From positions 1,582,494 to 1,646,493 of the forward strand of contig CP062796.1 in NCBI GenBank assembly GCA_018208355.1: a stretch of 64,000 nucleotides of DNA. Reading direction: 5' to 3'. Both the position numbers and the translations under genes were made by a program. The notes under the pieces were generated by a model, which worked only from the letters and a program-made list of their open reading frames with translations, ran no database searches and was not told where the DNA came from. Source of the DNA: Candidatus Fermentithermobacillus carboniphilus. GTDB lineage: Bacteria; Bacillota; Sulfobacillia; Fermentithermobacillales; Fermentithermobacillaceae. This document shows, in pieces, positions 53,894 through 62,371 of the stretch (its first letter is position 1; each line of letters starts with the position of its first letter).

Positions 53894-55230
53894 TAGGCAA
53901 GGAAGACGCCTTCAGGATTATGGAGAAAACCCTTTCATACGCCAAAGGATTTGACATTGAAACTAACCTCATTTCCGAAGATTTGAGCCTCACTCGCTTC
54001 TACGAAAACTACATACACCAGAACCTGAGGCGACAGGACCACATCCTCTCGGTGAGGACTGTAAAAGGTGGAAAAGTGGGAATCGCACAGGTCAACCTTC
54101 TGGACGATGGTTCTTTACGATGGGTGGTCAATGCGGCCCGGGAGGCAATGGAAATCGCTGAGGAAGACCCGGAATTTCCAGGCCTTCCGAGGCCGGAGCC
54201 GTATTCGGACATCAACACCTACGTATCTTCTACGGCGAATTTGAAGCCCAGGGACAGGGCAGATGGCTGTGGCGTGATCATCTCGCGGAGCAGCGAAAAG
54301 GGGCTTGTGGGATGTGGCTCCTTTAGCACTTCTATCCGTGAAGTCGCCGTGGCCTCGAGCCTGGGAGTGCGGGCGTACAACGCATCTACCGAGGCCTTCT
54401 TCAGGACCATTGTAGGGTCAGGGCAGAATACGGGGTACGCTGACAGGTTGGTCAGGGACTCAAGAGACATAGATTTTGAAGATGTCGCCCGCGAAGCCAT
54501 CGAGAGGGCCACCCTGTTTCCCGAAGCCAGAGAGATTCCTCCGGGACGTTACGATACCATCTTCCTGGAATATGCCGTGGCTGACCTCCTGAGATTTCTC
54601 GGCTACATCGCTTTTGGAGCTGAAGCCAAACAGCGTAGTATCAGTTTCATGTCGAGGAGCATGGGAGAAAAGGTTATGGGAGATAGTATCACCATTTGGG
54701 ATGACGGTCTTGATACCAGGGGGTTCGCGATTCCCTTTGACCGGGAAGGAGTGCCCAAGAAGAAAGTGGTGTTCGTAGAGAACGGGGTCGCAAAAGGAGT
54801 AATTTACGATGCCCGCACTGCGGCCAAAGAGGGATTGAAGTCTACCGGACATGCAAATCCGCGGTATGGAGGTTCGCCGCTGCCGCAGAACATGTTCGTG
54901 GCCCCGGGGAACGCTACTCTTGAGGAAATGATCAGGACGACGAAAAAGGGGCTTTTGGTGACGAGGTTCCACTATACCCACTGTCTCGAGCCCCTCCGCT
55001 TGGTTGCAACAGGGACTACGAGGGATGGAACTTTCTTAATAGAAGACGGAGAGATCTCCGCAAGAGTAAAGGATTTGAGATTCACCGAATCGGTACTGGA
55101 GGCCTTTTCCAGGGTAGACGCGATATCCGGGACAACGCGGGTGACGAGAGATTGGTGGGGTACGTTCACTTCGGTCATCCCGGCCCTCAGGATAAGAGAT
55201 TTCAACTTTACGGGGTCAGCTGCGTTTTAG
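53890..55230 (+). CDS. tldE: TldE/PmbA partner subunit
   Basis: Second subunit of the TldD/TldE heterodimer; it lacks the HExxxH motif and shapes the peptide channel. Conserved pieces include GYADRLVRDSRDIDFEDVA, the C-terminal VTRFHYTHCLEPL motif and the final LRIRDFNFTGS. The start is TTG 53890, which overlaps the tldD stop by 4 bases (TTGA); the frame opens earlier at 53749 but lies inside tldD. Length is 446 aa, as expected. Named PmbA in Escherichia coli for microcin B17 maturation. Confidence 0.92.
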   Translation: MIGKEDAFRIMEKTLSYAKGFDIETNLISEDLSLTRFYENYIHQNLRRQDHILSVRTVKGGKVGIAQVNLLDDGSLRWVVNAAREAMEIAEEDPEFPGLPRPEPYSDINTYVSSTANLKPRDRADGCGVIISRSSEKGLVGCGSFSTSIREVAVASSLGVRAYNASTEAFFRTIVGSGQNTGYADRLVRDSRDIDFEDVAREAIERATLFPEAREIPPGRYDTIFLEYAVADLLRFLGYIAFGAEAKQRSISFMSRSMGEKVMGDSITIWDDGLDTRGFAIPFDREGVPKKKVVFVENGVAKGVIYDARTAAKEGLKSTGHANPRYGGSPLPQNMFVAPGNATLEEMIRTTKKGLLVTRFHYTHCLEPLRLVATGTTRDGTFLIEDGEISARVKDLRFTESVLEAFSRVDAISGTTRVTRDWWGTFTSVIPALRIRDFNFTGSAAF

Positions 55231-55269
55231 GCCCTTGCGCCTTGGAAACCCGGGCTTGCGCATATAATT

Positions 55270-55293
55270 CACCCCGGGTTGGGGCCCGGGGTG
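55270..55293. terminator. GC-rich hairpin between convergent tldE and amidase genes
   Basis: CACCCCGGG (55270-55278) and CCCGGGGTG (55285-55293) form a perfect 9-pair stem with a TTGGGG loop, followed on the plus strand by TTCCTTG. It lies 40 bases after tldE and 43 before the end of the convergent amidase gene, so it may act in both directions. Confidence 0.6.
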
Positions 55294-55335
55294 TTCCTTG
55301 CCGTTTAGGGTATTTGTGCATAACTGCCAGGTGAC

Positions 55336-57579
55336 TTACTGGGTTGTCCGTGTTGCCGGAGAAAAGTAGGTCAGGATCGCCCGGTAGATACCATAGGCGG
55401 CTTTATCCAGCATGGCGGGATTTTTCAGCATGCCCTCCTCTCTCGGGTTTGACAGGTACATGACTTCTACCAGCACAGAGGGACAGATCGACTCTCTCGC
55501 CACGAAAAAGTTGGAATCCCTGACGCCCCGGTCGAGGGTGCCAAGACTTGCCGATAATTCCTTCTGGATAAGCGAAGCGAGCCGGTATGACTCGGAAGCG
55601 TTGAGGGTCCTTTCGCAGATGTAGGAAGCCGTCCCGGAGATGCTCCGGTCAGAATGATAGTCATTGTGAATGGAGATGAAAGCGTCCGCTTTGGCAGACC
55701 ATGCTGCCCTCTTTGCCAGATCCCCCGCATATTCGTCCGGGGCGGGATTCCAATCCGGCGGGGGAGTCGCGTCCTCGTCCAGCCCGTTTCTGGTCAGGTA
55801 AACGGTGGCTCCCGCGTTCCTGAGAAGCTCTCTGACTCGAATCGCGATCTCCCAGTTAGCTACCTTCTCTTGCAAGCCGGTGGGCCCGATGGCGCCCGGG
55901 TCGTTGCCGCCGTGCCCCGGGTCGATTACAATGACTTTTCCAGCGAGGCCGGGCAACGGGAAATACGCTTCCAAGGAATTGGCGTTCTTCTTGAGGAGGT
56001 ACGGAGTATCCACAAGGGTGTCAAGAGACAAGGTTAGCCCGTCGTCCCGGGACTTGACACTCACTGACTTGATAAGCTTCCCCTGGAAGGTCGGCAAGTG
56101 CCCTTCATACGAGGCTCCTGGCAAAAAGAACGATATCGAGCTGCCATTTCTCTTCACATCAGGCCAAGCGTACCCGAGGGTGTTGATGGTGAGGACGTCC
56201 CTGTCTTCATGCGACTGACCGACGATGGAAGTCACCGTCGGTGAAAACTCGAGGACAACCCTGCCCGGGGCCTGTTCTCTCACTACGTAAGACGGTTTTT
56301 CTTTGAATCTGACCGTTACATCGCTGGTGGCAACCTTCACGCTTTCGAACTCAAAGCAGTTGATGTCAAGGCGCCCCTCAGTGTTAAAAAATATGGATGT
56401 GCTGACTTTGAGTGAACCACCGGCCTCGTCTTCAATGATCCGAGTTGACTGGAATGGGCCCGTAACCGTCAAGATCCTCGACCTCTGGCTCGCGTCAATA
56501 GATACTGAAAAGGAAGGAGAGCTATCCTTGATGCCGCTGGTCAGCCAAGATGCAACCCAGCCTACTACCCCTTTTGGGGAAACCGCCTGGATCCACCTGT
56601 CCTGACTCTGGATCACTCTTAAGACATCGCCTCTGTTAACCATTGTCAGGACGGGATAGTTTGTCCCCGGTCCGCTCCTGAAATTGACGTCGGTGGCAGT
56701 GACGGTTACGGTGTTAAACTTCCCTATGGACCACGATGATTCTGAAACACCGAACGAAAGCGCCGGATCCTTGACGCTGGAGATACGTACGTCTGGACCA
56801 TAGACCCACCCTTTGACCCCGCCAGAAGCCTCTACCGCGACGAATGCCCCTTTGGAAGTTATGTACCTTGCGGATTGGCCAGGTTCCAGCCGGCCCAGCA
56901 CCGTGGATCCTTGTACCGGTGTCTGCCATATCTTCACGCTCGCGCCTGAGGGAAATACCAGCATGTCCCCGGATGGTTGGTCTGAATTTTCCAGGACCGG
57001 CAGTTCAAGCTGGAGCAGCGATTCGTGTATCCACGCTGTCTTTCCGCCGCCTATCGACACTTGGACCCATTGTCCTCGCTTGGCCTGAGCCGGAAACACC
57101 GCATCCTTTTGAGTGACGAAGAGAACGGGAAATTCAGTGCCGGGTCCCTTCCTCACGTTGACGTCGGTTTTGGTTATCCTCGCACTTATCGCTCTGGATC
57201 CCAGGTCCACGTCGATAAGAAAAGACGCTATCCATGCTTCTTTCCCGCCGTGTCTTATCCTCACCCAATCTCCCTGGTAGGAAATGACGTCGACCCACGT
57301 GCCCTGGACTACCTGTCCCACCACTCGGGAACTCATAGAAGGTCCTTGCCGGAGATTGCACACGTCGCCTACGACGACGGCCTTAAACCCGGATAGCTCT
57401 TTCGGGACGGTCCTCTGACTCTCGGCCAAGACATCTTTTGAGTTTCCGAGGAAAAGGTAACCGACCAAAAGCACTACCAAGGAAAGAACAGCCGTGGCCT
57501 TCAAAGCCGTCTTTCTTAGGTACTCTTGCCTGAAGAAGGGTTTTCTAGATGTTGGCCGCGTCTGTGACACCGTGCTCAC
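55336..57579 (-). CDS. N-acetylmuramoyl-L-alanine amidase with multiple SH3 domains
   Basis: Envelope-located, 747 aa. A membrane anchor or signal segment lies at about 28-48. Four bacterial SH3 domains follow (roughly 65-125, 133-190, 205-275 and 290-350), each with the VNxRxGP or WVxS pattern. A beta-rich AMIN-like segment (about 365-555) comes next, and then the catalytic zinc amidase_3 domain (about 560-740), with IDPGHGGNDPGA, NxE/H ligand regions, SIHND and LVEVMYLSNPRE. It cleaves the amide between muramic acid and the peptide stem. The GTG start at 57579 is preceded by ACCGGGG. No close operon partner. Confidence 0.92.
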   Translation of the reverse strand: MSTVSQTRPTSRKPFFRQEYLRKTALKATAVLSLVVLLVGYLFLGNSKDVLAESQRTVPKELSGFKAVVVGDVCNLRQGPSMSSRVVGQVVQGTWVDVISYQGDWVRIRHGGKEAWIASFLIDVDLGSRAISARITKTDVNVRKGPGTEFPVLFVTQKDAVFPAQAKRGQWVQVSIGGGKTAWIHESLLQLELPVLENSDQPSGDMLVFPSGASVKIWQTPVQGSTVLGRLEPGQSARYITSKGAFVAVEASGGVKGWVYGPDVRISSVKDPALSFGVSESSWSIGKFNTVTVTATDVNFRSGPGTNYPVLTMVNRGDVLRVIQSQDRWIQAVSPKGVVGWVASWLTSGIKDSSPSFSVSIDASQRSRILTVTGPFQSTRIIEDEAGGSLKVSTSIFFNTEGRLDINCFEFESVKVATSDVTVRFKEKPSYVVREQAPGRVVLEFSPTVTSIVGQSHEDRDVLTINTLGYAWPDVKRNGSSISFFLPGASYEGHLPTFQGKLIKSVSVKSRDDGLTLSLDTLVDTPYLLKKNANSLEAYFPLPGLAGKVIVIDPGHGGNDPGAIGPTGLQEKVANWEIAIRVRELLRNAGATVYLTRNGLDEDATPPPDWNPAPDEYAGDLAKRAAWSAKADAFISIHNDYHSDRSISGTASYICERTLNASESYRLASLIQKELSASLGTLDRGVRDSNFFVARESICPSVLVEVMYLSNPREEGMLKNPAMLDKAAYGIYRAILTYFSPATRTTQ

Positions 57580-57733
57580 CCCGGTTGTATGACGTTATGT
57601 GGAATGATTTCAAACTATGTGACGCATTTCCTCCACGATATGTTCCGGTTCGACATCTTTCTCCCTAATACAAAATCGAAACCCGCCAGCAGGAGCTGAC
57701 GGGATACGACCTAGGGGGAACGCAGAATGGCCC

Positions 57734-58138
57734 TCATTGAAGCGAGGTTGCATTGTCCTCTTCCAGGGCTTTTTTCGTCTTCCGCAGATAATCCTGGATG
57801 GCCGCGTGAAGCGCATCTGCAGCCAGGTTCGAACAGTGAAGTTTTTGGGGAGGAAGTCCCCCCAAAGCCTCCGCTACGGCCTTATTCGAGACTTTCATCG
57901 CCTCTTCCAGAGTAAGCCCTTTGACCATCTCGGTGACCATCGAACTTGTGGCTATAGCAGCGCCGCAGCCGAACGTCTTGAACTTGATGTCCTCGATTCT
58001 CCCATCCTTGATGCGGAGGGTTATCCTCATGACATCCCCGCAGACGGGGTTTCCCACCTGTCCTTCGCCGTCAGGGTTCTCAATCTCTCCGACGTTTCTG
58101 GGGTGAAAGAAATGGTCCATGACTTTATCGTTGTACAT
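57734..58138 (-). CDS. Fe-S cluster assembly scaffold (IscU/NifU N-terminal type)
   Basis: Scaffold on which sulfur from cysteine desulfurase and iron form clusters. The three ligand cysteines are present in GNPVCGDVM, TFGCGAAIA and LHCSNLAADA. At 134 aa it is a NifU-N/IscU-type protein with a short C-terminal extension. It follows the desulfurase gene by 21 bases on the minus strand, giving an rrf2-iscS-iscU operon. The label IscU or NifU depends on the lineage's nomenclature. Confidence 0.94.
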   Translation of the reverse strand: MYNDKVMDHFFHPRNVGEIENPDGEGQVGNPVCGDVMRITLRIKDGRIEDIKFKTFGCGAAIATSSMVTEMVKGLTLEEAMKVSNKAVAEALGGLPPQKLHCSNLAADALHAAIQDYLRKTKKALEEDNATSLQ

Positions 58139-58159
58139 AGCGATCCTCGCCTTCTTAAA

Positions 58160-59362
58160 CTATGACTTTGACTTTTGTCCCCTGCCGAAAACCGACATCT
58201 CTCTCAACCTCTCCACGATAGGCGGGAGAACCTCGAGGACGTAATCTATGTCCGCTTCGGTGTTGGATTTTCCCAGCGTCATCCGCAAGGAACCGTGAGC
58301 GACCTCGTGGGGTACGCCCATGGCAAGGAGCACGTGAGATGGCTCCAGGGAACCCGAGGTGCATGCGGAACCCGACGACGCCCCCACCCCAAGGAGGTCG
58401 AGGTTCAGGAGCATTGACTCTCCTTCCACATACTTGATGCTGACGTTGACGTTATGGGGTAAGCGCTCCGTGGGGTGACCGTTCAGGATCGAGTCAGGGA
58501 TCTTATCGAGGATCCCGCGGATCAACCTATCTCTCAAAGCGGAAAGTCTTTTGGACTCCTCGGGGAGTTCCTTTTCGGCGAGACGACACGCCTCCCCGAA
58601 GCCAACTATCCCGGGCACGTTCTCGGTGCCTGCCCGCATTCCCCTTTCGTGGGCTCCTCCGGTTGCCTGCGGGACCAGTCTCGTACCTTTCCTCACGTAA
58701 AGGGCACCTACGCCTTTGGGTCCATATATCTTATGGCTTGATACGGTTAGGAGATCCACGTTCATGGCATTTACGTCTATGGGGACTTTCCCGGCGCTCT
58801 GGACGGCATCGGAGTGGAAGATAATCCCGTGTTCTTTCGCTAACTTGCCTATCTCTCCGATGGGTTCTATGGTGCCTACCTCGTTTTGACCGTGCATTAT
58901 GGAGATCAGGATTGTATCTTTGGTTATGGCCCTTTTAACCTCTTCGGGGTCGATCATCCCGTACCTGTCGCACGGGAGGTATGTTACCCGGAATCCTTCC
59001 TTCTCGAGAGATTCGCAGGTGTGGAGGACGGCGTGGTGTTCTATCGCACTGGTGATGATGTGGTTCCCTCTAGATCTGTAGGCCCAGGCTACGCCCCTCA
59101 AGGCAAGATTGTCGGATTCAGTGCCCCCCGAAGTGAAGATTATCTCGCGCGGATCCGCTTTGATGAGCGAGGCGACCTTCTCGCGGGCTTCCTCCACGGC
59201 CATTCGAGCTTCGCGCCCCCACCTGTGCACGCTGGAGGCATTACCGAACTTGTCGCCGAAATAGGGCAGCATTGCCGCCAGAACCTCGGGCCGGACCGGC
59301 GTCGTTGCCGAGTGGTCCAGGTAAATGTGACGTTCCGGCGTCTTTCGAGTTTCGGTACTCAT
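58160..59362 (-). CDS. Cysteine desulfurase (NifS/IscS)
   Basis: PLP enzyme releasing sulfur from cysteine for Fe-S clusters and thiolation. [15 protein letters not shown] at the N-terminus, the PLP-lysine region [16 protein letters not shown], and the catalytic cysteine loop [17 protein letters not shown] are intact. Length is 400 aa. ATG 59362 overlaps the regulator's stop by 4 bases. The HSATTP and long active-site loop place it in the NifS/IscS group I. Confidence 0.95.
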   Translation of the reverse strand: MSTETRKTPERHIYLDHSATTPVRPEVLAAMLPYFGDKFGNASSVHRWGREARMAVEEAREKVASLIKADPREIIFTSGGTESDNLALRGVAWAYRSRGNHIITSAIEHHAVLHTCESLEKEGFRVTYLPCDRYGMIDPEEVKRAITKDTILISIMHGQNEVGTIEPIGEIGKLAKEHGIIFHSDAVQSAGKVPIDVNAMNVDLLTVSSHKIYGPKGVGALYVRKGTRLVPQATGGAHERGMRAGTENVPGIVGFGEACRLAEKELPEESKRLSALRDRLIRGILDKIPDSILNGHPTERLPHNVNVSIKYVEGESMLLNLDLLGVGASSGSACTSGSLEPSHVLLAMGVPHEVAHGSLRMTLGKSNTEADIDYVLEVLPPIVERLREMSVFGRGQKSKS

Positions 59363-59802
59363 GAATCATTTCTCCTTTCCTTTTCGTTAAGGCCCTCTTC
59401 GGACAAAAGATCACTCAAAGTGATGGAATCGAGGACGCGGTCTATGGCTTCTCCCACCCTCCGCCAGACCATTCTCGCTCTGCAATTATCGGGGCAATAG
59501 TGGAGAGGAGCGCTCTCATCGACGCATTTCACCGGGATGACCGGACCTTCCACCGACCTCACAATTTCGCCCACGGTGATTTCGGAAGGGTCTTTAGCCA
59601 GCATATAGCCGCCTCCGGATCCCTTCCGGCCTTTCACCAAGCCGCTTTCTCTCAAGGGCTTGATGATCTGTTCGAGGTACCCCTGGGAGATCTTCTGGCT
59701 GGAAGAGATTTGGGATAGAGATATGAAAGAATCTCCCGAGCGGGCCAACTCGTACATTAGGAGCACCGCGTAATGTCCCCGCGTCGAAAGTCTGAATGGC
59801 AT
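59359..59802 (-). CDS. Rrf2-family transcriptional regulator (IscR/CymR-like)
   Basis: Winged-helix regulator of about 147 aa from ATG 59802; the frame opens at ATG 59850 but the family begins at [14 protein letters not shown]. The helix-turn-helix covers [20 protein letters not shown]. Cysteines in [17 protein letters not shown] match the spacing of the Fe-S ligands of IscR-type members (Cx7C-type plus a further Cys), so it may sense Fe-S status. It leads the operon with the desulfurase and scaffold, and an IscR-like operator lies upstream. Confidence 0.88.
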   Translation of the reverse strand: MPFRLSTRGHYAVLLMYELARSGDSFISLSQISSSQKISQGYLEQIIKPLRESGLVKGRKGSGGGYMLAKDPSEITVGEIVRSVEGPVIPVKCVDESAPLHYCPDNCRARMVWRRVGEAIDRVLDSITLSDLLSEEGLNEKERRNDS

Positions 59803-59856
59803 CGGTCGACCTGTCACTCCCGGACAAAGTACTGTTTCCTTGTAACTCATAATCCT

Positions 59857-59868
59857 ACTAATTTAGTC
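59857..59868 (-). promoter_or_regulatory. IscR-type 1-like operator in the rrf2 leader
   Basis: On the minus strand GACTAAATTAGT matches the GACT(A/T-rich)AGT core of IscR type 1 sites. It is centred about 12 bases downstream of the predicted transcription start. This suggests autoregulation by the Rrf2 protein. Confidence 0.55.
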
Positions 59869-59881
59869 TGCTTTAATTCCT

Positions 59882-59910
59882 ATTATTATTCTAGGATTAT
59901 TCCACGTCAA
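59882..59910 (-). promoter_or_regulatory. Promoter of the rrf2-iscS-iscU operon
   Basis: On the minus strand TTGACG (59905-59910) and AATAAT (59882-59887) are separated by 17 bases. Start of transcription is expected near 59875, just before the IscR-like operator. Confidence 0.7.
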
Positions 59911-60012
59911 GTATTTCAGGTGTAAGGCTTGGGAGAATTTATTGTCGAGAAGGTATTCAGGGTAGAAAGGGCGAAGCTACGTACAAATTCCGGACGTTTG
60001 CGGGGGATTAAA

Positions 60013-61476
60013 GTGGAAATAGACGAAAAGTCCCTTGACGAGATCATCAAGCGTCTCGAGACAGAGGTCTCTCAGCGACCAAAAGATACTGGGACAAGAC
60101 TTCAACTTGCCCTGTCCTACATGAAGAGACGCCGTCTCGAAGAGGCCAAGAGAGAGCTCCTCACCGTCATCGAACAAGATAGGAAAAATGTCGAAGCCCA
60201 CTATTACCTGGGGATCGCGTACGCAGATTCGGGTGACCTGGAAGAAGCGAAGAGGTCCTGGGAAAAAGCGGTCGCTATCTGGAAAGACCACGGGCCGTCC
60301 TTGTACTTCCTCGGCAAAATCTACGCCTTAAAAGGCGACATCGACGCGGCCATAAGGTTCACTGAGAGATCCAGAGACGCAAGGCCCGGCAACATCCTGG
60401 CTCACGCGCAGCTGGGCGAACTCTATATCGCCAAGGGGAGGGCAAAGGATGCCCTCGGCGAGTGGTTGGAAGTGCTCAAACTCGATAGTTCCAACCTTCA
60501 GGCGCTCCATAACGTAGGGGCTATATATACAGACCTCCGCATGTACGACGCGGCTCTCGAGTACCTCGAACGGGCATCTAGGTTAGGGTCGAACAACGCG
60601 GGACTTTACTACAACATGGGGCTCTGCCACATGGGCAAGAAGAGCCCCGAGAAGGCTATTGCTTCTCTGAAGAAAGCACATGAGCTGGAGCCGAAGAACG
60701 TGGCCACTATGGTTGCGCTCGGTGAAGCATGTGCCATGTCCGGTGACCTCGATGAGGCCATAGACTGGTGGAGGAAAGCCCTCGAGGAAAAGCCGGATGA
60801 CGTATTCGCTGCGTATAACCTTGGGCTCGGCTTGTTTCAGAAGGGCGAGAAAGAAGAAGCCATCAAGATGTGGGAGGAATGTATCCGGCTTGATCCCGGG
60901 TATCTCCCTGCGCGGCAAAACATCGCTACGGCAAGCATAATGGCGGGGAATCTTGACAGGGCGATTTCTGAGTGGGAGGCCATCAGGATGCTGAATCCGG
61001 ATGCTCCCGAACCACAGATGGTCTTGGGTGAACTTTACTTCCGGAACGGCGATATAGAGAAGGCGGAGGCGCTTACCCGAGACCTTCTGGAGAAGCTCAC
61101 CCAGAAAGAAACCGAAGACCCTGAGGAGCGGAAAACCAGGTCGAGCGCTGAACTCCTTTACGGGACGATTTTGTTGGCTCAAAATAAAGATAGAGAAGGG
61201 CTTTCCCACTGGGTCAAATCCATGAAGTACGACCCGAACTTTGCCATGGCCTCAAGTCCCTTCATCGCGCGGGTGATATGGCCGGATCTTTCTTGGAGAG
61301 CCAAGCAGGCGGCCAGGGACGAGGACGAGAAAAAGGCCGCGGGTCTTGTCGGCTCTTTCGTACGAGAAGATACATTGCCGCCAAAGGGTTTTTCCGCCAC
61401 TAAGTCAAAGCAAGAAAAGGAAGAAGGGGAAAAGGGCGAAGGAGGCTTTAGGTGGTTTTCGCGGAAAAGGAGATAA
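60013..61476 (+). CDS. Tetratricopeptide repeat (TPR) protein
   Basis: A soluble protein of about 487 aa, built almost entirely of about 10 TPR units from residue 15 to 400 (repeating A-x-YxLGxxYxxxGxxxxA patterns). A charged Lys/Glu tail ends in FRWFSRKRR. TPRs mediate protein-protein contact; no enzyme domain is present. GTG 60013 has GGGGG about 6 bases upstream and is preferred, though the frame opens at TTG 59929, overlapping the rrf2 promoter region. It overlaps the downstream P-loop gene by 25 bases. Confidence 0.85.
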   Translation: MEIDEKSLDEIIKRLETEVSQRPKDTGTRLQLALSYMKRRRLEEAKRELLTVIEQDRKNVEAHYYLGIAYADSGDLEEAKRSWEKAVAIWKDHGPSLYFLGKIYALKGDIDAAIRFTERSRDARPGNILAHAQLGELYIAKGRAKDALGEWLEVLKLDSSNLQALHNVGAIYTDLRMYDAALEYLERASRLGSNNAGLYYNMGLCHMGKKSPEKAIASLKKAHELEPKNVATMVALGEACAMSGDLDEAIDWWRKALEEKPDDVFAAYNLGLGLFQKGEKEEAIKMWEECIRLDPGYLPARQNIATASIMAGNLDRAISEWEAIRMLNPDAPEPQMVLGELYFRNGDIEKAEALTRDLLEKLTQKETEDPEERKTRSSAELLYGTILLAQNKDREGLSHWVKSMKYDPNFAMASSPFIARVIWPDLSWRAKQAARDEDEKKAAGLVGSFVREDTLPPKGFSATKSKQEKEEGEKGEGGFRWFSRKRR

Positions 61477-62312
61477 AGGCCGGACCAAAGCTTGAAGATA
61501 TCGAGGTCGTGGCCCTGGTGGGTCCCAGCGGGACGGGTAAGTCCCACCACGCCATGTGGGTGGCAAAGGAACAGGGTTGCGACGCCATCATAGACGACGG
61601 CCTCCTCATAGCCGGTTCGCGGATCCTCGCGGGAAGATCCGCAAAACGTGAGGAGACAAAGACAGCCGCCATACGTAGGGCGATTTTCTCTTCCCCCGGA
61701 CACGCTCTGGAAGTCCGGGAAGCGCTGGAGAGCCTCATGCCGAAAAAAGTCCTTGTCCTCGGAACCTCCGTGACGATGGTGGAACGTATAGCGTCGCGCC
61801 TCGGGCTCAGAGCGCCTTCCAAAGTCCTCAGCATCACGGAACTCGCCAGTCCCGAGGAGATAAGAGAGGCTTTGTGGTACCGCAGGCAGGAGGGCAAGCA
61901 CGTCATCCCCGCCCCAAGTTTTGAAGTCAAGAAGACTTTTTCCGGGTATCTCGTAGATCCGTTGCAGATATTTACCAGGTCGAGAGAGCAAAAGGGCGCC
62001 TTAGGCGAGAGATCTGTGGTGAGGCCGACCTACAGCTACTTTGGCCACTTTTACATCGCAGATGCGGTGGTAATGCAGATCGCCCAGAGGATCTGCTATG
62101 AGGTGCCCGGGGTGAGGAGAGTCTTGAAATCTCTCGTCCTGGCGACCAGCGAGGGTGCTATTCTTGACGTAGAACTCGTTCTCCAGTACGGCGTAAAGGT
62201 CTTCCCCGTCATGATGGAGGTCCAGAGCAAACTAAAAGAGAAACTCGAGTACCTGACAGGTATTTACGTCCAGCGCATCGATGTTTCCACGAAAAAAATA
62301 AGTCTGGAATAG
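61452..62312 (+). CDS. P-loop ATPase fused to Asp23/Gls24-like domain
   Basis: A 286 aa fusion. The N-terminal half is a P-loop NTPase with Walker A VGPSGTGKS at about 23-31 and a probable Walker B at CDAIIDDG. The C-terminal half (about 205-286) has the Asp23/Gls24 alkaline-shock pattern: IAQRICYEVPGVRRVL, LVLQYGVKVFPVM and EKLEYLTGIYVQRIDV. Gls24 proteins are envelope-stress factors in Bacillota, usually stand-alone. GTG 61452 has GGAGG 6 bases before it, inside the TPR gene, and the next gene is rpoN. The role of the joined ATPase is unknown. Confidence 0.82.
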   Translation: MVFAEKEIKAGPKLEDIEVVALVGPSGTGKSHHAMWVAKEQGCDAIIDDGLLIAGSRILAGRSAKREETKTAAIRRAIFSSPGHALEVREALESLMPKKVLVLGTSVTMVERIASRLGLRAPSKVLSITELASPEEIREALWYRRQEGKHVIPAPSFEVKKTFSGYLVDPLQIFTRSREQKGALGERSVVRPTYSYFGHFYIADAVVMQIAQRICYEVPGVRRVLKSLVLATSEGAILDVELVLQYGVKVFPVMMEVQSKLKEKLEYLTGIYVQRIDVSTKKISLE

Positions 62313-62371
62313 GATTCCTCAAGGAAGAAGGACGGGTTGCGTCTAAATATTATAGGGAGAAGGGAGAGAGA

